A stretch of 64,000 bases of DNA from Bradyrhizobium sp. AZCC 1721 (GCF_036924715.1 NZ_JAZHSB010000001.1:1-64000); one strand, 5' to 3'. Shown: positions 46,897 to 56,076, counted from the stretch's first letter. The notes: generated by a model from the sequence alone, not told the origin. Numbers and translations: made by a program.

Positions 46897-47406
46897 ATGA
46901 GCACAACCCTGATAGAGGTTCGACCGGCCAAGGCTGCGGATGCAGCCGCGGTGGCGTCTACCCATGATGAAGCCTGGCGCTCGGCCTATCAGGGCATCAT
47001 TCCCGGCGCCGAGCTCGAAAAACTCATTAACCGTCGCGGCCCGCAATGGTGGGATAGCGCAATCCGCAAAGGCAGCCGCGTCAGCGTGCTGGTGTTCGGC
47101 GACAAAGTTGCGGGCTACGCCAATTACGGCCGCAACCGTGCGCGCAGCCTGCATTTCGAAGGCGAGATCTACGAGCTTTACCTGCGGCCGGAATTCCAGG
47201 GTCTCGGCTTCGGCCGCCGCCTGTTCACCGCCGCCCGGCGCGATCTGATGCAGAGCGGGCTGAAGAGCATGGTGATCTGGGCGCTGTCGGACAACGATCC
47301 GGCGACGGAATTCTACCGCGCGCTCGGCGGTCGCATGGTGGCCCGCTCCTCGGAGAAGTTCGGCGCCAAATCGCTCGATAAAGTCGCTTTCGCCTGGACC
47401 AACTGA
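46897..47406 (+). CDS. GNAT-family N-acetyltransferase
   Basis: Acetyl-CoA-dependent acetyltransferase of 169 residues. It shows the RPAKAADAAAVASTHDEAW opening, the acetyl-CoA-binding ELYLRPEFQGLGFGRRLF motif (Q-x-x-G-x-G/R) and the WALSDNDPATEFYRALGG C-terminal beta-bulge region. The substrate is unknown (protein N-terminus, amine or antibiotic). I choose ATG 46897 instead of 46855 because the consensus CtrA site ends two bases before the latter, which would leave no room for a leader; neither has a strong ribosome site. If 46855 were used, the protein would gain 14 residues. Confidence 0.8.
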   Translation: MSTTLIEVRPAKAADAAAVASTHDEAWRSAYQGIIPGAELEKLINRRGPQWWDSAIRKGSRVSVLVFGDKVAGYANYGRNRARSLHFEGEIYELYLRPEFQGLGFGRRLFTAARRDLMQSGLKSMVIWALSDNDPATEFYRALGGRMVARSSEKFGAKSLDKVAFAWTN

Positions 47407-47504
47407 AGCTATTTCAGGCTTTTCCCTGCTCGGCCGCGGGTCTAAAGGGACCCTGACGCGCGCCTGATTCCCGGCGTGCCCCTTAACGCCAAGCGGAGCC
47501 CCTT

Positions 47505-48035
47505 ATGCGCATTGACGCCATCCCGATCGGAGTAAATCCGCCACACGACGTCAACGTCATCATCGAGGTGCCCGTTGGCGGCGAGCCGATCAAATATGAG
47601 ATGGACAAGGAAGCCGGCACGCTGGTGGTCGATCGCTTCCTCTATACGGCGATGCGCTATCCCGGCAATTACGGTTTCATCCCGCACACGCTGTCCGGCG
47701 ACGGCGACCCCTGCGACGTGCTGATTGCCAATACGCGCGCCATCGTGCCGGGCGCCGTGATGAGTGTGCGGCCGGTCGGCGTCTTGCTGATGGAAGACGA
47801 GGCCGGCGGCGACGAGAAGATCATCGCCGTGCCATCCTCAAAGCTGACCCAGCGCTATGACAAGGTCCGGAACTACAACGACCTGCCCGACATCACGCTG
47901 CAGCAGATCCAGCACTTCTTCGAGCACTACAAGGATCTCGAAAAGGGCAAGTGGGTGAAGGTGCTGCGCTGGTGCGGCGCCGAGGACGCCCACCGCCTGA
48001 TCCTGGAAGGCATCGACCGCGCCAAGAAGAAGTAG
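47505..48035 (+). CDS. ppa: Inorganic pyrophosphatase (family I)
   Basis: Cytoplasmic Mg-dependent hydrolase of pyrophosphate, 176 residues, typical family I length. Active-site landmarks [28 protein letters not shown] and the metal-binding DGDPCD (Asp66, Asp68, Asp71) are intact, as is [10 protein letters not shown]. It is monocistronic, between the GNAT gene and a pair of repeats. Confidence 0.96.
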   Translation: MRIDAIPIGVNPPHDVNVIIEVPVGGEPIKYEMDKEAGTLVVDRFLYTAMRYPGNYGFIPHTLSGDGDPCDVLIANTRAIVPGAVMSVRPVGVLLMEDEAGGDEKIIAVPSSKLTQRYDKVRNYNDLPDITLQQIQHFFEHYKDLEKGKWVKVLRWCGAEDAHRLILEGIDRAKKK

Positions 48036-48044
48036 CTCCGCCCT

Positions 48045-48121
48045 TCGTGTCCCGGACGCGGTGCAGCCTAGGCGATGCGAAGCATCGTCCGGTAACGCTG
48101 CGCCGCAGAGCCGGGACCCAT
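48045..48121. repeat. Dispersed inverted repeat, family C-like
   Basis: TCGTGTCCCGGACGCGGTGC ... GCGATGCGAAGCATCGTC ... GCGCCGCAGAGCCGGGACCC. Related in sequence and layout to 23392-23528. It begins ten bases after the ppa stop. Confidence 0.7.
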
Positions 48122-48168
48122 TGCGCCTATGCGCCGCCTCATCGGGAACGCGGCGCGGCCATTTCCGC

Positions 48169-48289
48169 CGTCATTGCGAGCCACCCGGTCGGCGCGAAGC
48201 GCCGCCGGATGACAGGCTCCGCGAAGCAATCCATAGCTCCGCAAGCGGAGGAATGGATTGCTTCGTCGCTTGCGCTCCTCGCAATGACG
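48169..48289. repeat. Dispersed inverted repeat, family A copy (long)
   Basis: Starts CGTCATTGCGAGCCACCCGG and ends GCTCCTCGCAATGACG. It lies between the convergent ppa and folD genes, directly beside the family C-like element, so the two families occur in tandem here. Confidence 0.85.
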
Positions 48290-48305
48290 AGGAGAGAGCG
48301 TCGCG

Positions 48306-49190
48306 TCACACCGCCGGCTTCGGCAGCCCGTGAATCGCACAGGCCGCACGTAGCGTATTCACCAACAGGCACGCCACCGTCATCTGGCCGACGCCGCCCG
48401 GCACGGGCGTAATCGCACCGGCGACCTCGGCAACTTCCTTGAAGGCGACATCGCCAACCAGCCGCATCTTGCCGTCAGCTAAAGGCAGGCGGTTGATGCC
48501 GACGTCGATCACGGTGGCGCCCGGCTTGATCCAGCCGGCGCGCACCATCTCGGGCTTGCCGACCGCGGCATAGACCAGATCGGCGCGGGCGCAGAGTTGC
48601 GGCAGATCCTTTGAGCGCGAATGCGCGATCGTGACGGTCGCATTTTCATTCAGCAGCAATTGCAGCAGCGGGCGGCCAACCAAGTTGGAGCGGCCGATGA
48701 CGATCGCGTTCATGCCTTCCAGCGAGGCATGCACGCTCTTGGTCAGGATGATGCAACCGAGCGGCGTACACGGCGACAACGCGGCAAAGCCGCCAGCCAG
48801 CCGGCCGGCATTGTTGGGATGCAACCCGTCGACATCCTTGGAGGGGTCGATCGCGTTGATGATGGTTTCGGTGTGAAGCGATTTCGGCAGCGGCAATTGC
48901 ACGAGAATACCGTGCACGGCGGGATCATGGTTGAGCTTTGCGATCAGCGCCAGGAGATCGGCTTGCGCGACGTCGGCGGGCAGCTTGTGCTCGAACGAGG
49001 CCATGCCGGCGGCCTGGGTCTGGGTGTGCTTGCTGCGGACATAGACCTCGCTGGCGGGGTCGTTGCCGACCAGCACCACCGCAAGGCCCGGTGTGACCTG
49101 ATGCTCGCATTTGACCCGCGCGACCTCTTCCGCGACACGGGCGCGAAGCTCCGCCGCAATGACCTTTCCGTCGACAATGCGTGCCGTCAT
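48306..49190 (-). CDS. folD: Bifunctional methylene-THF dehydrogenase/cyclohydrolase
   Basis: Cytoplasmic one-carbon enzyme of 294 residues interconverting methylene-, methenyl- and formyl-tetrahydrofolate. Motifs: [21 protein letters not shown], here as [16 protein letters not shown]; the [12 protein letters not shown] segment; [16 protein letters not shown] [17 protein letters not shown]; and the C-terminal [15 protein letters not shown]. Third gene of the yggT-DUF167-folD run on the minus strand, although an 85-base gap with a family B repeat separates it from DUF167. Confidence 0.96.
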   Translation of the reverse strand: MTARIVDGKVIAAELRARVAEEVARVKCEHQVTPGLAVVLVGNDPASEVYVRSKHTQTQAAGMASFEHKLPADVAQADLLALIAKLNHDPAVHGILVQLPLPKSLHTETIINAIDPSKDVDGLHPNNAGRLAGGFAALSPCTPLGCIILTKSVHASLEGMNAIVIGRSNLVGRPLLQLLLNENATVTIAHSRSKDLPQLCARADLVYAAVGKPEMVRAGWIKPGATVIDVGINRLPLADGKMRLVGDVAFKEVAEVAGAITPVPGGVGQMTVACLLVNTLRAACAIHGLPKPAV

Positions 49191-49213
49191 CTCAATCCTT
49201 TGTCTTCGTCTTG

Positions 49214-49281
49214 ACGCATGATCTTTTCGAAAAACCGGTTCTCACCTTGCGCTTCCGCGGCCCTCCGGGTCCGGATCATGC
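49214..49281. repeat. Dispersed repeat, family B variant, on a stop codon
   Basis: The ends GCATGATC (49216) and GATCATGC (49274) are inverted, with GAAAAACCGG inside as in other family B copies and a longer GC-rich middle. Read on the minus strand it begins GCATGATCCGG, and the TGA in that sequence is the stop codon of the DUF167 gene. Confidence 0.7.
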
Positions 49282-49593
49282 TTTGGCGGCGGCTACCTTT
49301 CGCAGCGTTTCGCCGAGAATTTTGGGATCGCCATCAACGGCGACCTGCTTGATGCGCGAGGTCATACCCGACAGGATCTTCACCCTCGCCTTCGGGACGC
49401 CGAGCACCTTGGCCAGCAGTTCCGTGACCGCACGGTTGGCCTCGCCGCCGTCGGCGATGGCGCGGACGCGAACCTTCACCACCGAGCGGCCGTTGGCGAG
49501 CGTTTCAATGCCATCGATATCGTCGCGGCCGCCGCGCGGCGTCACCCGCAGCGCGACACTGATGCCGTCGGTGGAGTAGCGCCAGGGATCCAT
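49276..49593 (-). CDS. DUF167 (YggU-like) protein
   Basis: A 105-residue member of the DUF167/YggU family, recognised by VALRVTPRGGRDDIDGI, VRVRAIADGGEANRAVTELLAKVLGVPKARV (here in parts) and ILSGMTSRIKQVAVDG. The family is conserved and has no assigned biochemical role. It is between yggT (27-base gap) and folD, a neighbourhood also known in other Rhizobiales. The stop codon lies inside a family B repeat. Confidence 0.88.
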   Translation of the reverse strand: MDPWRYSTDGISVALRVTPRGGRDDIDGIETLANGRSVVKVRVRAIADGGEANRAVTELLAKVLGVPKARVKILSGMTSRIKQVAVDGDPKILGETLRKVAAAKA

Positions 49594-49620
49594 CAGGCAT
49601 TCAGCTATCAGTGCTCACGG

Positions 49621-49911
49621 TCAGATGACGTTGGGATAGATGTAGTAGAGGATTACCCGCTGGACGAGCATGATGATCAGGATCAGGATGATCGGCGAGA
49701 TGTCGAGCCCACCCAGGTTGGGCATGAACCGGCGGATCGGTGTCAGCGCCGGCTCGGTAATTCGGTACAGGAATTCAGCCACTGCCGCGACGAACCCGTT
49801 GCGCGTGTTCACGACATTGAAGGCGATCAGCCAGGACAGGATGGCCGCGGCGATCAAAAGCCAGACGTATAGGTCAAGGACAATGATGACGATGTCGAGG
49901 ATAGCGCGCAT
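49621..49911 (-). CDS. YggT-family membrane protein
   Basis: A 96-residue protein with two hydrophobic segments (about 5-28 and 65-90) and the YggT signature VAEFLYRITEPALTPIRRFMPNLGGLDISPI, given here as FLYRITEPALTPIRRFMP and GGLDISPI. YggT proteins are linked to cell-shape, division or osmotic tolerance in other organisms, without a firm mechanism. The ATG at 49911 is where the family starts; longer forms would run into tRNA-proximal sequence. First gene of the yggT-DUF167-folD run. Confidence 0.88.
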   Translation of the reverse strand: MRAILDIVIIVLDLYVWLLIAAAILSWLIAFNVVNTRNGFVAAVAEFLYRITEPALTPIRRFMPNLGGLDISPIILILIIMLVQRVILYYIYPNVI

Positions 49912-50095
49912 GGGAGGGGGAGCTCGCGAGGAGGGACAAACAGCTAGATATCGGTTCATCCTCTCGCAAACAAGGGAAGTTCCCGGCAAAATCACGCCAA
50001 AATCGGTACTTTCACCGTTCTTGACTTGGCCTTGGGCCGGACTGTAAATGGCGCCGATTGTCGGCTGCTTCGGACGATGTCGAGGCGGTCGCGAC
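49912..50095. other. Intergenic region before tRNA-Ala
   Basis: Contains the yggT promoter region (minus strand) and should also hold the tRNA promoter (plus strand). The T/A-poor sequence gives no clear -35/-10 pair. No other feature seen. Confidence 0.4.
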
Positions 50096-50171
<76 letters not shown>

Positions 50172-50301
50172 GCCTTCGCTCGCTTCGCGAGCTTCGGCTG
50201 GGCAAGCCACACCGTGCCCTATCGTAGCGAAGCAAGCGAAGGCTGCCACGCCATAGCCCGCAGGGCGAAGGCGGGCCGACAGACCCGACCCCGATCCCCC
50301 T

Positions 50302-51114
50302 TCACTTCCCCGTAAACCGCGGCGGCCGCTTCTCCACAAAACTCGCTACCCCCTCCCGGAAATCGCTCCCCTTCAGCGCGATCTGCATTTCGCGGTTGGC
50401 ATCGATGGTGGCTTCGGCGAGTGTCTGGAACGGCACGTCATAGAGCTGGCGCTTGATTACCGAAATCGCGCTGGGCGAGACGAAATCGGCGAGATCGCGC
50501 GCATAGGCATATGTCTGCTCGCGCAACTGGTCCGGAGGATAGATCCGGTTGACCAGCCCGATGCGCAACGCTTCCTCGCTTGAGACCCGTCGCGCCGACA
50601 TCAGCAAATCCAGCGCATTGGCGTGGCCGACGATGCGCGGCAGCATCCAGCTAATGCCGTGCTCGGCGATCAGCCCGCGGCGCGCAAACGAGGTGGTGAA
50701 GACGGTATTGTCGGCCGCAAAGCGCAGATCGCAATAGAGCGCGTGGACCAGGCCGATGCCGGCGGTAGCGCCGTTGAGCATGCCGATCACGGGCTTTGGG
50801 ATGGCAGGATAATAGGCGTAGCGCGTCTGCCAGTCCGCCCGGCGGTTCATGTCGAAGGGCGGAATGTTCTCGCCGCGCCTGATCTCGCTGGGGTCGATGG
50901 CCTGCAACGCCTCCATGTCGGCACCTGCGCAGAAGGCGCGGCCGGCGCCGGTGAGCACGATGACGCGGACATCGTCGTCGGCGCTGGCGGCCTCCATTGC
51001 ATGGCGCACGTCGCGCTCCATGGTCGCGGTCCATGCGTTCATGCGGTCGGGGCGGTTGAGCGTGATGGTCGCGATCTTGTCGCTCACCTCGTAGAGAATA
51101 TGCTGATAGGTCAC
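50302..51114 (-). CDS. Enoyl-CoA hydratase/isomerase family protein
   Basis: Crotonase-fold enzyme of 270 residues, probably in fatty-acid or aromatic acyl-CoA breakdown. The oxyanion-hole stretches GAGRAFCAGADMEAL and GMLNGATAGIGLVHAL are present, and ATITLNRPDRMNAWT is the usual opening. The Glu of classical hydratases is at or near RGLIAEHGISWML, as in many hydratase relatives. The start is taken as GTG 51114 because GGGAGA lies six bases upstream; ATGs at 51132 and 51141 lack a ribosome site. It is located just after tRNA-Ala, on the opposite strand. Confidence 0.86.
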   Translation of the reverse strand: MTYQHILYEVSDKIATITLNRPDRMNAWTATMERDVRHAMEAASADDDVRVIVLTGAGRAFCAGADMEALQAIDPSEIRRGENIPPFDMNRRADWQTRYAYYPAIPKPVIGMLNGATAGIGLVHALYCDLRFAADNTVFTTSFARRGLIAEHGISWMLPRIVGHANALDLLMSARRVSSEEALRIGLVNRIYPPDQLREQTYAYARDLADFVSPSAISVIKRQLYDVPFQTLAEATIDANREMQIALKGSDFREGVASFVEKRPPRFTGK

Positions 51115-51227
51115 CGCGGGTCTCCCTGTCATTCTTGTCATTGCCGTGCGGGCTCAGGAGCGCGATCCTATCACATCAGCAGTTTTTGAAAGACGTGCGG
51201 TGGCGCGGATGAAATTCCGCGTGGCGG

Positions 51228-52028
51228 CTATTCGGCCGCTTCCAGCAGAGCCGCGTGCGGCGCGCGCACGATCCAGCCTGCAATGAAATTCTTGAGCCAC
51301 GCCCGCTCGACGACGTCGTGCACGGCGCGGCCTTCGAAGTGAAGGTGACGCGGCTGCGCGCCCGGCGAATCCATCCGCACGCATCCGCGCGTGGTCCAGC
51401 GATGCATCATGGCGTAGGTGACGTCGGGATGAAACTGGAAGCCGAACGCGTGGCCGTGCCGAAACGCCTGCACCGGAAAGTCATCGCCTTCGGCAAGCAG
51501 TTCGGCGCCATCAGGCAGTTGAAACCCTTCGCCGTGCCAGTGGTAGACGAGCTCCGGCCAGTCCGAACAGAGCGCGTGACCGGCAGCGGTTGGGCGGATC
51601 GGATAGTAACCGACCTCGACCCTGCCTTCATGATGCGGCGCGACCGGCGCGCCCAATTGTTTGGCAAGCATCTGGGCCCCCAGGCAGATGCCGAGAAACG
51701 GCCGCCGCTCGCGCAAGGGAATTTCGATCCAGTCAATCTCGCGGCGGACATATTCGTCGGAGTCGTTGGCGCTCATCGGGCCGCCGAAGATGACCGCCCC
51801 GGCATGCTGGGCCAGTGTTTCAGGCAACGGGTCGCCGAACCGCGGACGCCTGATATCGAGGGGATAGCCGAGCGCGCGCAGCGCGTTGCCGACCCGGCCG
51901 GGCGTCGAGCTTTCCTGGTGGAGAACGATCAGAACCGGTGACAGGGATGCGGCGTCAGGCGCGGCCAGCGCCCCCCTGCCCGGAAAGGACACGATGTTGT
52001 CGCCATTTTTGCTCGACCGGAACGACAT
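51228..52028 (-). CDS. Class I glutamine amidotransferase-like protein
   Basis: A 266-residue stand-alone GATase1-like domain, related to GMP synthase-type amidotransferases. The nucleophile Cys115 is in FLGICLGAQMLAKQLG and His200 in FGFQFHPDVT; the third triad residue, normally Glu two after His, is Asp202. Stand-alone members often cleave gamma-glutamyl bonds (for example in polyamine breakdown) or have unknown substrates. The first 25 residues look unstructured. No amine-catabolism gene lies adjacent except the amine oxidase 8 kb away. Confidence 0.83.
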   Translation of the reverse strand: MSFRSSKNGDNIVSFPGRGALAAPDAASLSPVLIVLHQESSTPGRVGNALRALGYPLDIRRPRFGDPLPETLAQHAGAVIFGGPMSANDSDEYVRREIDWIEIPLRERRPFLGICLGAQMLAKQLGAPVAPHHEGRVEVGYYPIRPTAAGHALCSDWPELVYHWHGEGFQLPDGAELLAEGDDFPVQAFRHGHAFGFQFHPDVTYAMMHRWTTRGCVRMDSPGAQPRHLHFEGRAVHDVVERAWLKNFIAGWIVRAPHAALLEAAE

Positions 52029-52113
52029 CGACGTTGCTCAGGTGCCTCGAATCGAAACCATACCTAAGTGAGTGTTAATTTCGGGTGAGTTCACGCACAC
52101 ATACAAAAATGTA

Positions 52114-52154
52114 AGCAAAACGCGGGCCAGATGCGGTCAGCGCACTGGCCCGCG
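52114..52154 (-). terminator. Likely intrinsic terminator after the SDR gene
   Basis: A ten-base GC stem (52121-52130 with 52145-52154) with a 14-base loop is followed on the minus strand by GTTTTGC. It lies 40 bases after the SDR stop codon. Confidence 0.6.
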
Positions 52155-52194
52155 GTGCGAACGGGCAAGAACACCGGAAAAACCCGGGGTTTCT

Positions 52195-52974
52195 TCAGCG
52201 CTGGCGGAGCTGGAAGCGGCCGATCGCTCCGAGGACAAAGGAGCGCGGAACCAGCCGGAGCAGGAACGGCACAATCTTGATGCCGAGGCCCGGCAACACT
52301 GCCCGTTTGTTCGCCATCAATCCGCTGTAGGCCTGCTGCGCGACATCGGCCGACGACATATTGAGGATCGACGAATCATAGCCGGGTCTAAATCCGGCGC
52401 GCGCCTGAAATTCCGAAGGCACGGGTCCCGGACACAACACCGTCACGCGCACGCCATGTGGCGCCAGTTCTGCGCGCATCGCTTCGGTGAACGACAGCAC
52501 ATAGGCCTTGGACGCGTAATAGACCGCCATTCCCGGCCCCGGCAGAAAGCCCGCGATCGAGCCGACGTTGAGAAGGCCGCCGCGATTTCGAATCAGGTGA
52601 TCGGAAAACCGCAGTGACAGGTCGGTCAGCGCGCGGATATTGACAGCGATTATCTCAAGCTGGTTGGAGCGATCACGCTGGATTGCTCTGCCAAACACGC
52701 CAAATCCGGCGTTGTTGACGAGGTATTCAACCTCCATGCCGGAGGCGGTCAAGGCCTCGGCAATCCTGTCGCCGCAGTCGGGTTGCGCTAGGTCGCAGGG
52801 AATGACGATCGGCGCCGCGCCGCCGGCCGCCTTGATTTCCGCCGCCAACGCTTCCAGGCGATCCGCGCGCCGCGCCACCAGCGCCACGCGATGACCCTTC
52901 GATGCAAAAACGCGCGCCAGCTCGGTGCCTATGCCCGCCGATGCACCAGTAATCAGCGTCACACGCTCGGTCAC
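52195..52974 (-). CDS. Short-chain dehydrogenase/reductase
   Basis: Classical SDR of 259 residues. TGASAGIG near 9-16, NNAGFG near 87, the catalytic Ser in NVGSIAGFLPGPG and YYASK with Tyr/Lys are all present. The C-terminal region after residue 200 (GIKIVPFLLRLVPRSFVLG) is hydrophobic and may touch a membrane or fatty substrate, as in DltE/YqjQ-like SDRs. The substrate is unknown. It is the fourth SDR-type protein in this window (with those at 4619, 28844 and 43918). Confidence 0.88.
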   Translation of the reverse strand: MTERVTLITGASAGIGTELARVFASKGHRVALVARRADRLEALAAEIKAAGGAAPIVIPCDLAQPDCGDRIAEALTASGMEVEYLVNNAGFGVFGRAIQRDRSNQLEIIAVNIRALTDLSLRFSDHLIRNRGGLLNVGSIAGFLPGPGMAVYYASKAYVLSFTEAMRAELAPHGVRVTVLCPGPVPSEFQARAGFRPGYDSSILNMSSADVAQQAYSGLMANKRAVLPGLGIKIVPFLLRLVPRSFVLGAIGRFQLRQR

Positions 52975-53204
52975 GGTTGAATGCTCTTAAAAATCAAATC
53001 AGGGTTATGCCGCCAGCACGGGAACGAGAGCATAGGCGCGCGGTGTGGCGCAAGCCATCCCCCAAACATGGCGCCATGCCGGCCTGTGTGCTCCCACATG
53101 CTGAAGTCCCTATGTTTTCAGGCTTATCGCGCACTGTCGCAGCCGGTTGCGGCGCACATCAAAGTTTCGTCATCTGCAATGATGCGTGGCTGCGCCGCGC
53201 ATTG

Positions 53205-53708
53205 TCACATTGCTGCGTCTTCGGCCTTCGGCGCACCTGCAGACGAGACCGGCTGCCGCTCAGCCACCCGATGCTTGAGATCGATCCGGTCGCGCGAGGA
53301 AATGCCGAGCAGGTCAGCCGCGCGCCAGACGACGTTATCCTCGAACTCGCTGACCTGGCCGTCCGCGTATACCAGTTCCCACATCATCTCGATGATGCGA
53401 AGCCGGCCCTCTTCGTTCACCGAACGCATGATGACGCTGGTGAAACGATAGAGATCGACCGCATCGCCTTCGGCCCGCGTCGCCGACGCGATCAAATGAT
53501 CCGCCGTCCCGGGATCGAGCTTGAAGCGGCTTTCGATCAAACTGTGCAATTTGCGCTTCTCGATCACGCTCGGCTCGCCGTCGAGCGAGACGACATGGAC
53601 CAGTAGTGCAGTTGCCGCGAGAAGATACCCGGTATCGTCGAACGCGAAATCCTGATCCGCGTTGGGGGCGACGATGTCGGCAATGAATTGGCGCAGTCCG
53701 TCGAGCAT
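53205..53708 (-). CDS. TerB-like (tellurite-resistance-type) protein
   Basis: A 167-residue, mostly helical protein resembling the TerB/TerB-like fold. The paired stretches TALLVHVVSLDGEPSVIEKR and MMWELVYADGQVSEFEDNVV each contain an acidic metal-binding-type loop (LDGE, ADGQ), as in TerB. The family often accompanies membrane-stress or metal-response systems; no ter operon is here. The ATG at 53708 follows AGGT and is where the domain begins; an in-frame start at 53774 would add an unrelated tail. Confidence 0.82.
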   Translation of the reverse strand: MLDGLRQFIADIVAPNADQDFAFDDTGYLLAATALLVHVVSLDGEPSVIEKRKLHSLIESRFKLDPGTADHLIASATRAEGDAVDLYRFTSVIMRSVNEEGRLRIIEMMWELVYADGQVSEFEDNVVWRAADLLGISSRDRIDLKHRVAERQPVSSAGAPKAEDAAM

Positions 53709-54080
53709 CAATCTACCTGCAAAGTCTTGTAAAGCCTGTCGGTCGAATATGGGTTTAAAATCTGGCCTCCGCAATCAACGCCCGGCTGCGCGGGCAGATT
53801 AAATCGGCGTCACCTTTGAAGTGGCCAAAACATCTGCATCGAGAATTTGGTTGTACCTGCAGGCAGTCACAGAGCCGTCGCTTATCGGTGAGTCAAAGCG
53901 CGCCGGCTGAGGTTCAAGAGCGCCACCGCCGAGTGCGTCGAAAGACGGGACATGTCCGCCAAGATCTGACCCGCGCGATTTGCCGCAGCTAGCAAGGCGT
54001 CATTCAATTGCAAATCATTCGCATTTGCATTAGAAAACGAACTCATTGTTTCAATGAGTGATTTCTTGGGGGGAACGCGC
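53709..54080. other. Intergenic region before the cupredoxin gene
   Basis: 372 bases of less GC-rich sequence. The only candidate gene is a 54-residue open frame on the minus strand (53882-54046), listed separately. AT-rich segments at 53740-53830 and 54000-54060 could hold promoters for the TerB-like and cupredoxin genes. Confidence 0.45.
53882..54046 (-). CDS. Possible small protein (54 residues)
   Basis: A minus-strand frame starting MSSFSNANANDLQLNDALLA, with a helical, polar composition (LAAANRAGQILADMSRLS) unlike the proline- or arginine-rich shadows elsewhere. There is no clear ribosome site and I recognise no family. It is divergent from the cupredoxin gene. Weakly supported. Confidence 0.3.
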   Translation of the reverse strand: MSSFSNANANDLQLNDALLAAANRAGQILADMSRLSTHSAVALLNLSRRALTHR

Positions 54081-54557
54081 ATGACCAACTTCCGCTTTGC
54101 GCTCGGCGCCGCCGTTATGCTCGGAGTCGCCTCGGGCGCCGCGCTTGCGGCAGGTGACCTGTCGCGACAGACGCCGATCGAGGTGACGGTCGATCTCGGC
54201 TCGCCCGGCAAACACGAATTCGCGCCGAAGCAACTCAAGTTCGAAACCGGCAAGCTCTACAAGCTGATCCTACGCAATTCGAGCAACGATCCGCACTACT
54301 TCACCTCGCACGCGTTCTCGCAGATGGTGTTCACGCGCAAGGCGCAGGTGACGCAGCAGCAGAACGGCAAGACCGTTACGCTCGCCGAATTCAAGGGCGC
54401 GATTCGCGAGATCGAGGTCTATCCGGGACAATCCGCCGAATGGTGGCTGGTGCCAATCGCCGCCGGCCGTGCCAGCGACCTGCGCTGCGACATCAAGACC
54501 AGCGACGGCAAGACCCACGCCGAACTCGGCATGACCGGTGAGATCGTGATCGAGTAG
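54081..54557 (+). CDS. Exported cupredoxin-like protein
   Basis: Periplasmic copper-protein-like domain of 158 residues. A signal peptide (about 1-23, ending ALA) is followed by a plastocyanin-like fold with KHEFAPKQLKFETGKLY. Candidate copper ligands are the His in NDPHYFTSHAF, then a Cys, His and Met in RCDIKTSDGKTHAELGM. The order His...Cys...His...Met is that of type 1 copper proteins, with a wider Cys-His spacing than usual. The ATG at 54081 follows GGGGGGAA; an ATG at 54054 would disturb the signal peptide. Confidence 0.83.
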   Translation: MTNFRFALGAAVMLGVASGAALAAGDLSRQTPIEVTVDLGSPGKHEFAPKQLKFETGKLYKLILRNSSNDPHYFTSHAFSQMVFTRKAQVTQQQNGKTVTLAEFKGAIREIEVYPGQSAEWWLVPIAAGRASDLRCDIKTSDGKTHAELGMTGEIVIE

Positions 54558-54563
54558 TATCGT

Positions 54564-55973
54564 TTAAGGTATCTCGTACACCATCACCTTGTCGGCGATG
54601 CCGCGCAGTGCCGCTTCCTTCTGGATCGGCCTGATCGCCTGTTTCGCCAGAATGGTGGCAACGCCCGGCGATTCGATCACAGGTCCTGTGATGTGGATCT
54701 CCTGCGAGGTCGACAGGTGCTGCACCCTTGAAGCGATGTTGACGGTCTGACCGAAATAGTCCTGTCGCTCGTTCAGCATGACCGCCAGGCACGGACCTTC
54801 GTGGATGCCGATCTTGATAATCAGGTCCTCCCGGCCGCGCTCGGCATTCAGCGTCGCCATTGCCGCCCGCATGCGCAGGCCCGCGACGATCGCATGTTCC
54901 GGCCTGATGAAGGTCGCCATCACGGCATCGCCGATCGTCTTCACGACCGCGCCCTTCTCCGATGCGATGATTTCGAGCAGCGCGTGGAAATGCGCCCGCA
55001 CCAGGTCGAAGGCGGCGAGATCGCCGACCCGCTCATAGAGCGCGGTGGAGCCCTTGAGGTCCGTAAACAGGAAGGTCAGCGAGGTGATCTTGAGGCGCTG
55101 ATCGACGTTGAGGTTATCCGCCTTGAAGACGTCGCGAAAAGTCTGGTTGGACAGCATCCGCTTGGCGGTCAGGATCGGCTTGCGTTTGCCGAGCAGCTCA
55201 TGGAGCGTGTCGTTGGCGATCCAGACCGCGGGCAGCACCCGGTGGTCCGTCTGGTTTTCCAGCGACAGCCGTAGCGGTCCCGGCCGCATCACCGTCGAGC
55301 CCGTAGGCGGGTGCAGCTTGTTGAAGACGATCGAAAACTGTTGCCGCTCGCGGGTCGGTTCGCCCTGGACATCGAAGAAATGCGCCGAATGCGTCACCGG
55401 CTCGAACACGATCACGAACTGGTTGGGCAATTGCAGCGACAGCACTGCCTTTTCGCCCGCCGGCAACTCGATGGCTTCGAGCGAGACTTCATCGATGAGC
55501 CGCTTGATCGATTCCTCGCTCAGGTCCATCCCCGAGCTCCAGAACATCTGGCGGTTATATTCCCAGATCGGCAGCGTGTTGGGATCGTGTGCCGCAATGC
55601 GCCTGACGCGCGGGCTGACCGTGAAGGCGACCTCGACGCGGTCGTCGACCGACGCCTCGTAACCTTGGGCGCATAGCGCGCAATTGTAATCGTCGTGGCG
55701 CAGCGATTTCAGGGTGTTGTGCGCGCCGAGCACGCCACCGCAGCCGGGGCACAGCACATTCCAGGTGAGATCGAACAGCCCGAGCCGCGCCGAATGCAGG
55801 AAGGCCGAGATGACCTTTTCCTCGTCGAGCCCGTAGCGCGCGGAGAAATCCAACAGGTTGATTCGGTTGAGGTCGCGGTCCTCGCCCTTGGCGATCAGTT
55901 GCGAGATGGCGTCGACCACCGCGGGGTCGGCGGTCTGCTTCAAGACTGCGAACTGGGCCTGAGTATCGCTCAT
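54564..55973 (-). CDS. Class III adenylate/guanylate cyclase with Cys pair motif
   Basis: Signalling protein of 469 residues. The C-terminal class III cyclase domain has LTFLFTDLKGSTALYERVG and GDAVMATF, which supply the two metal-binding Asp residues, and NIASRVQHLS. The N-terminal part (about residues 1-270) is a DUF5939-like region with a zinc-ribbon-like pair of cysteine motifs, CPGCGG and, about 25 residues on, CALC. No transmembrane segment is seen. It makes cAMP or cGMP; the nucleotide specificity residue cannot be fixed by eye. It is alone on its strand between the cupredoxin and the P450. Confidence 0.85.
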   Translation of the reverse strand: MSDTQAQFAVLKQTADPAVVDAISQLIAKGEDRDLNRINLLDFSARYGLDEEKVISAFLHSARLGLFDLTWNVLCPGCGGVLGAHNTLKSLRHDDYNCALCAQGYEASVDDRVEVAFTVSPRVRRIAAHDPNTLPIWEYNRQMFWSSGMDLSEESIKRLIDEVSLEAIELPAGEKAVLSLQLPNQFVIVFEPVTHSAHFFDVQGEPTRERQQFSIVFNKLHPPTGSTVMRPGPLRLSLENQTDHRVLPAVWIANDTLHELLGKRKPILTAKRMLSNQTFRDVFKADNLNVDQRLKITSLTFLFTDLKGSTALYERVGDLAAFDLVRAHFHALLEIIASEKGAVVKTIGDAVMATFIRPEHAIVAGLRMRAAMATLNAERGREDLIIKIGIHEGPCLAVMLNERQDYFGQTVNIASRVQHLSTSQEIHITGPVIESPGVATILAKQAIRPIQKEAALRGIADKVMVYEIP

Positions 55974-56076
55974 GGTGACAACCTAGATGACGCTCCCAAG
56001 ACGACTGCGCAAGGTGTGCTCCCTTGTCTGACGCATTTTCTTCGCGTGGTCCGGCAATCGGCCGATCAAAAAAAGA

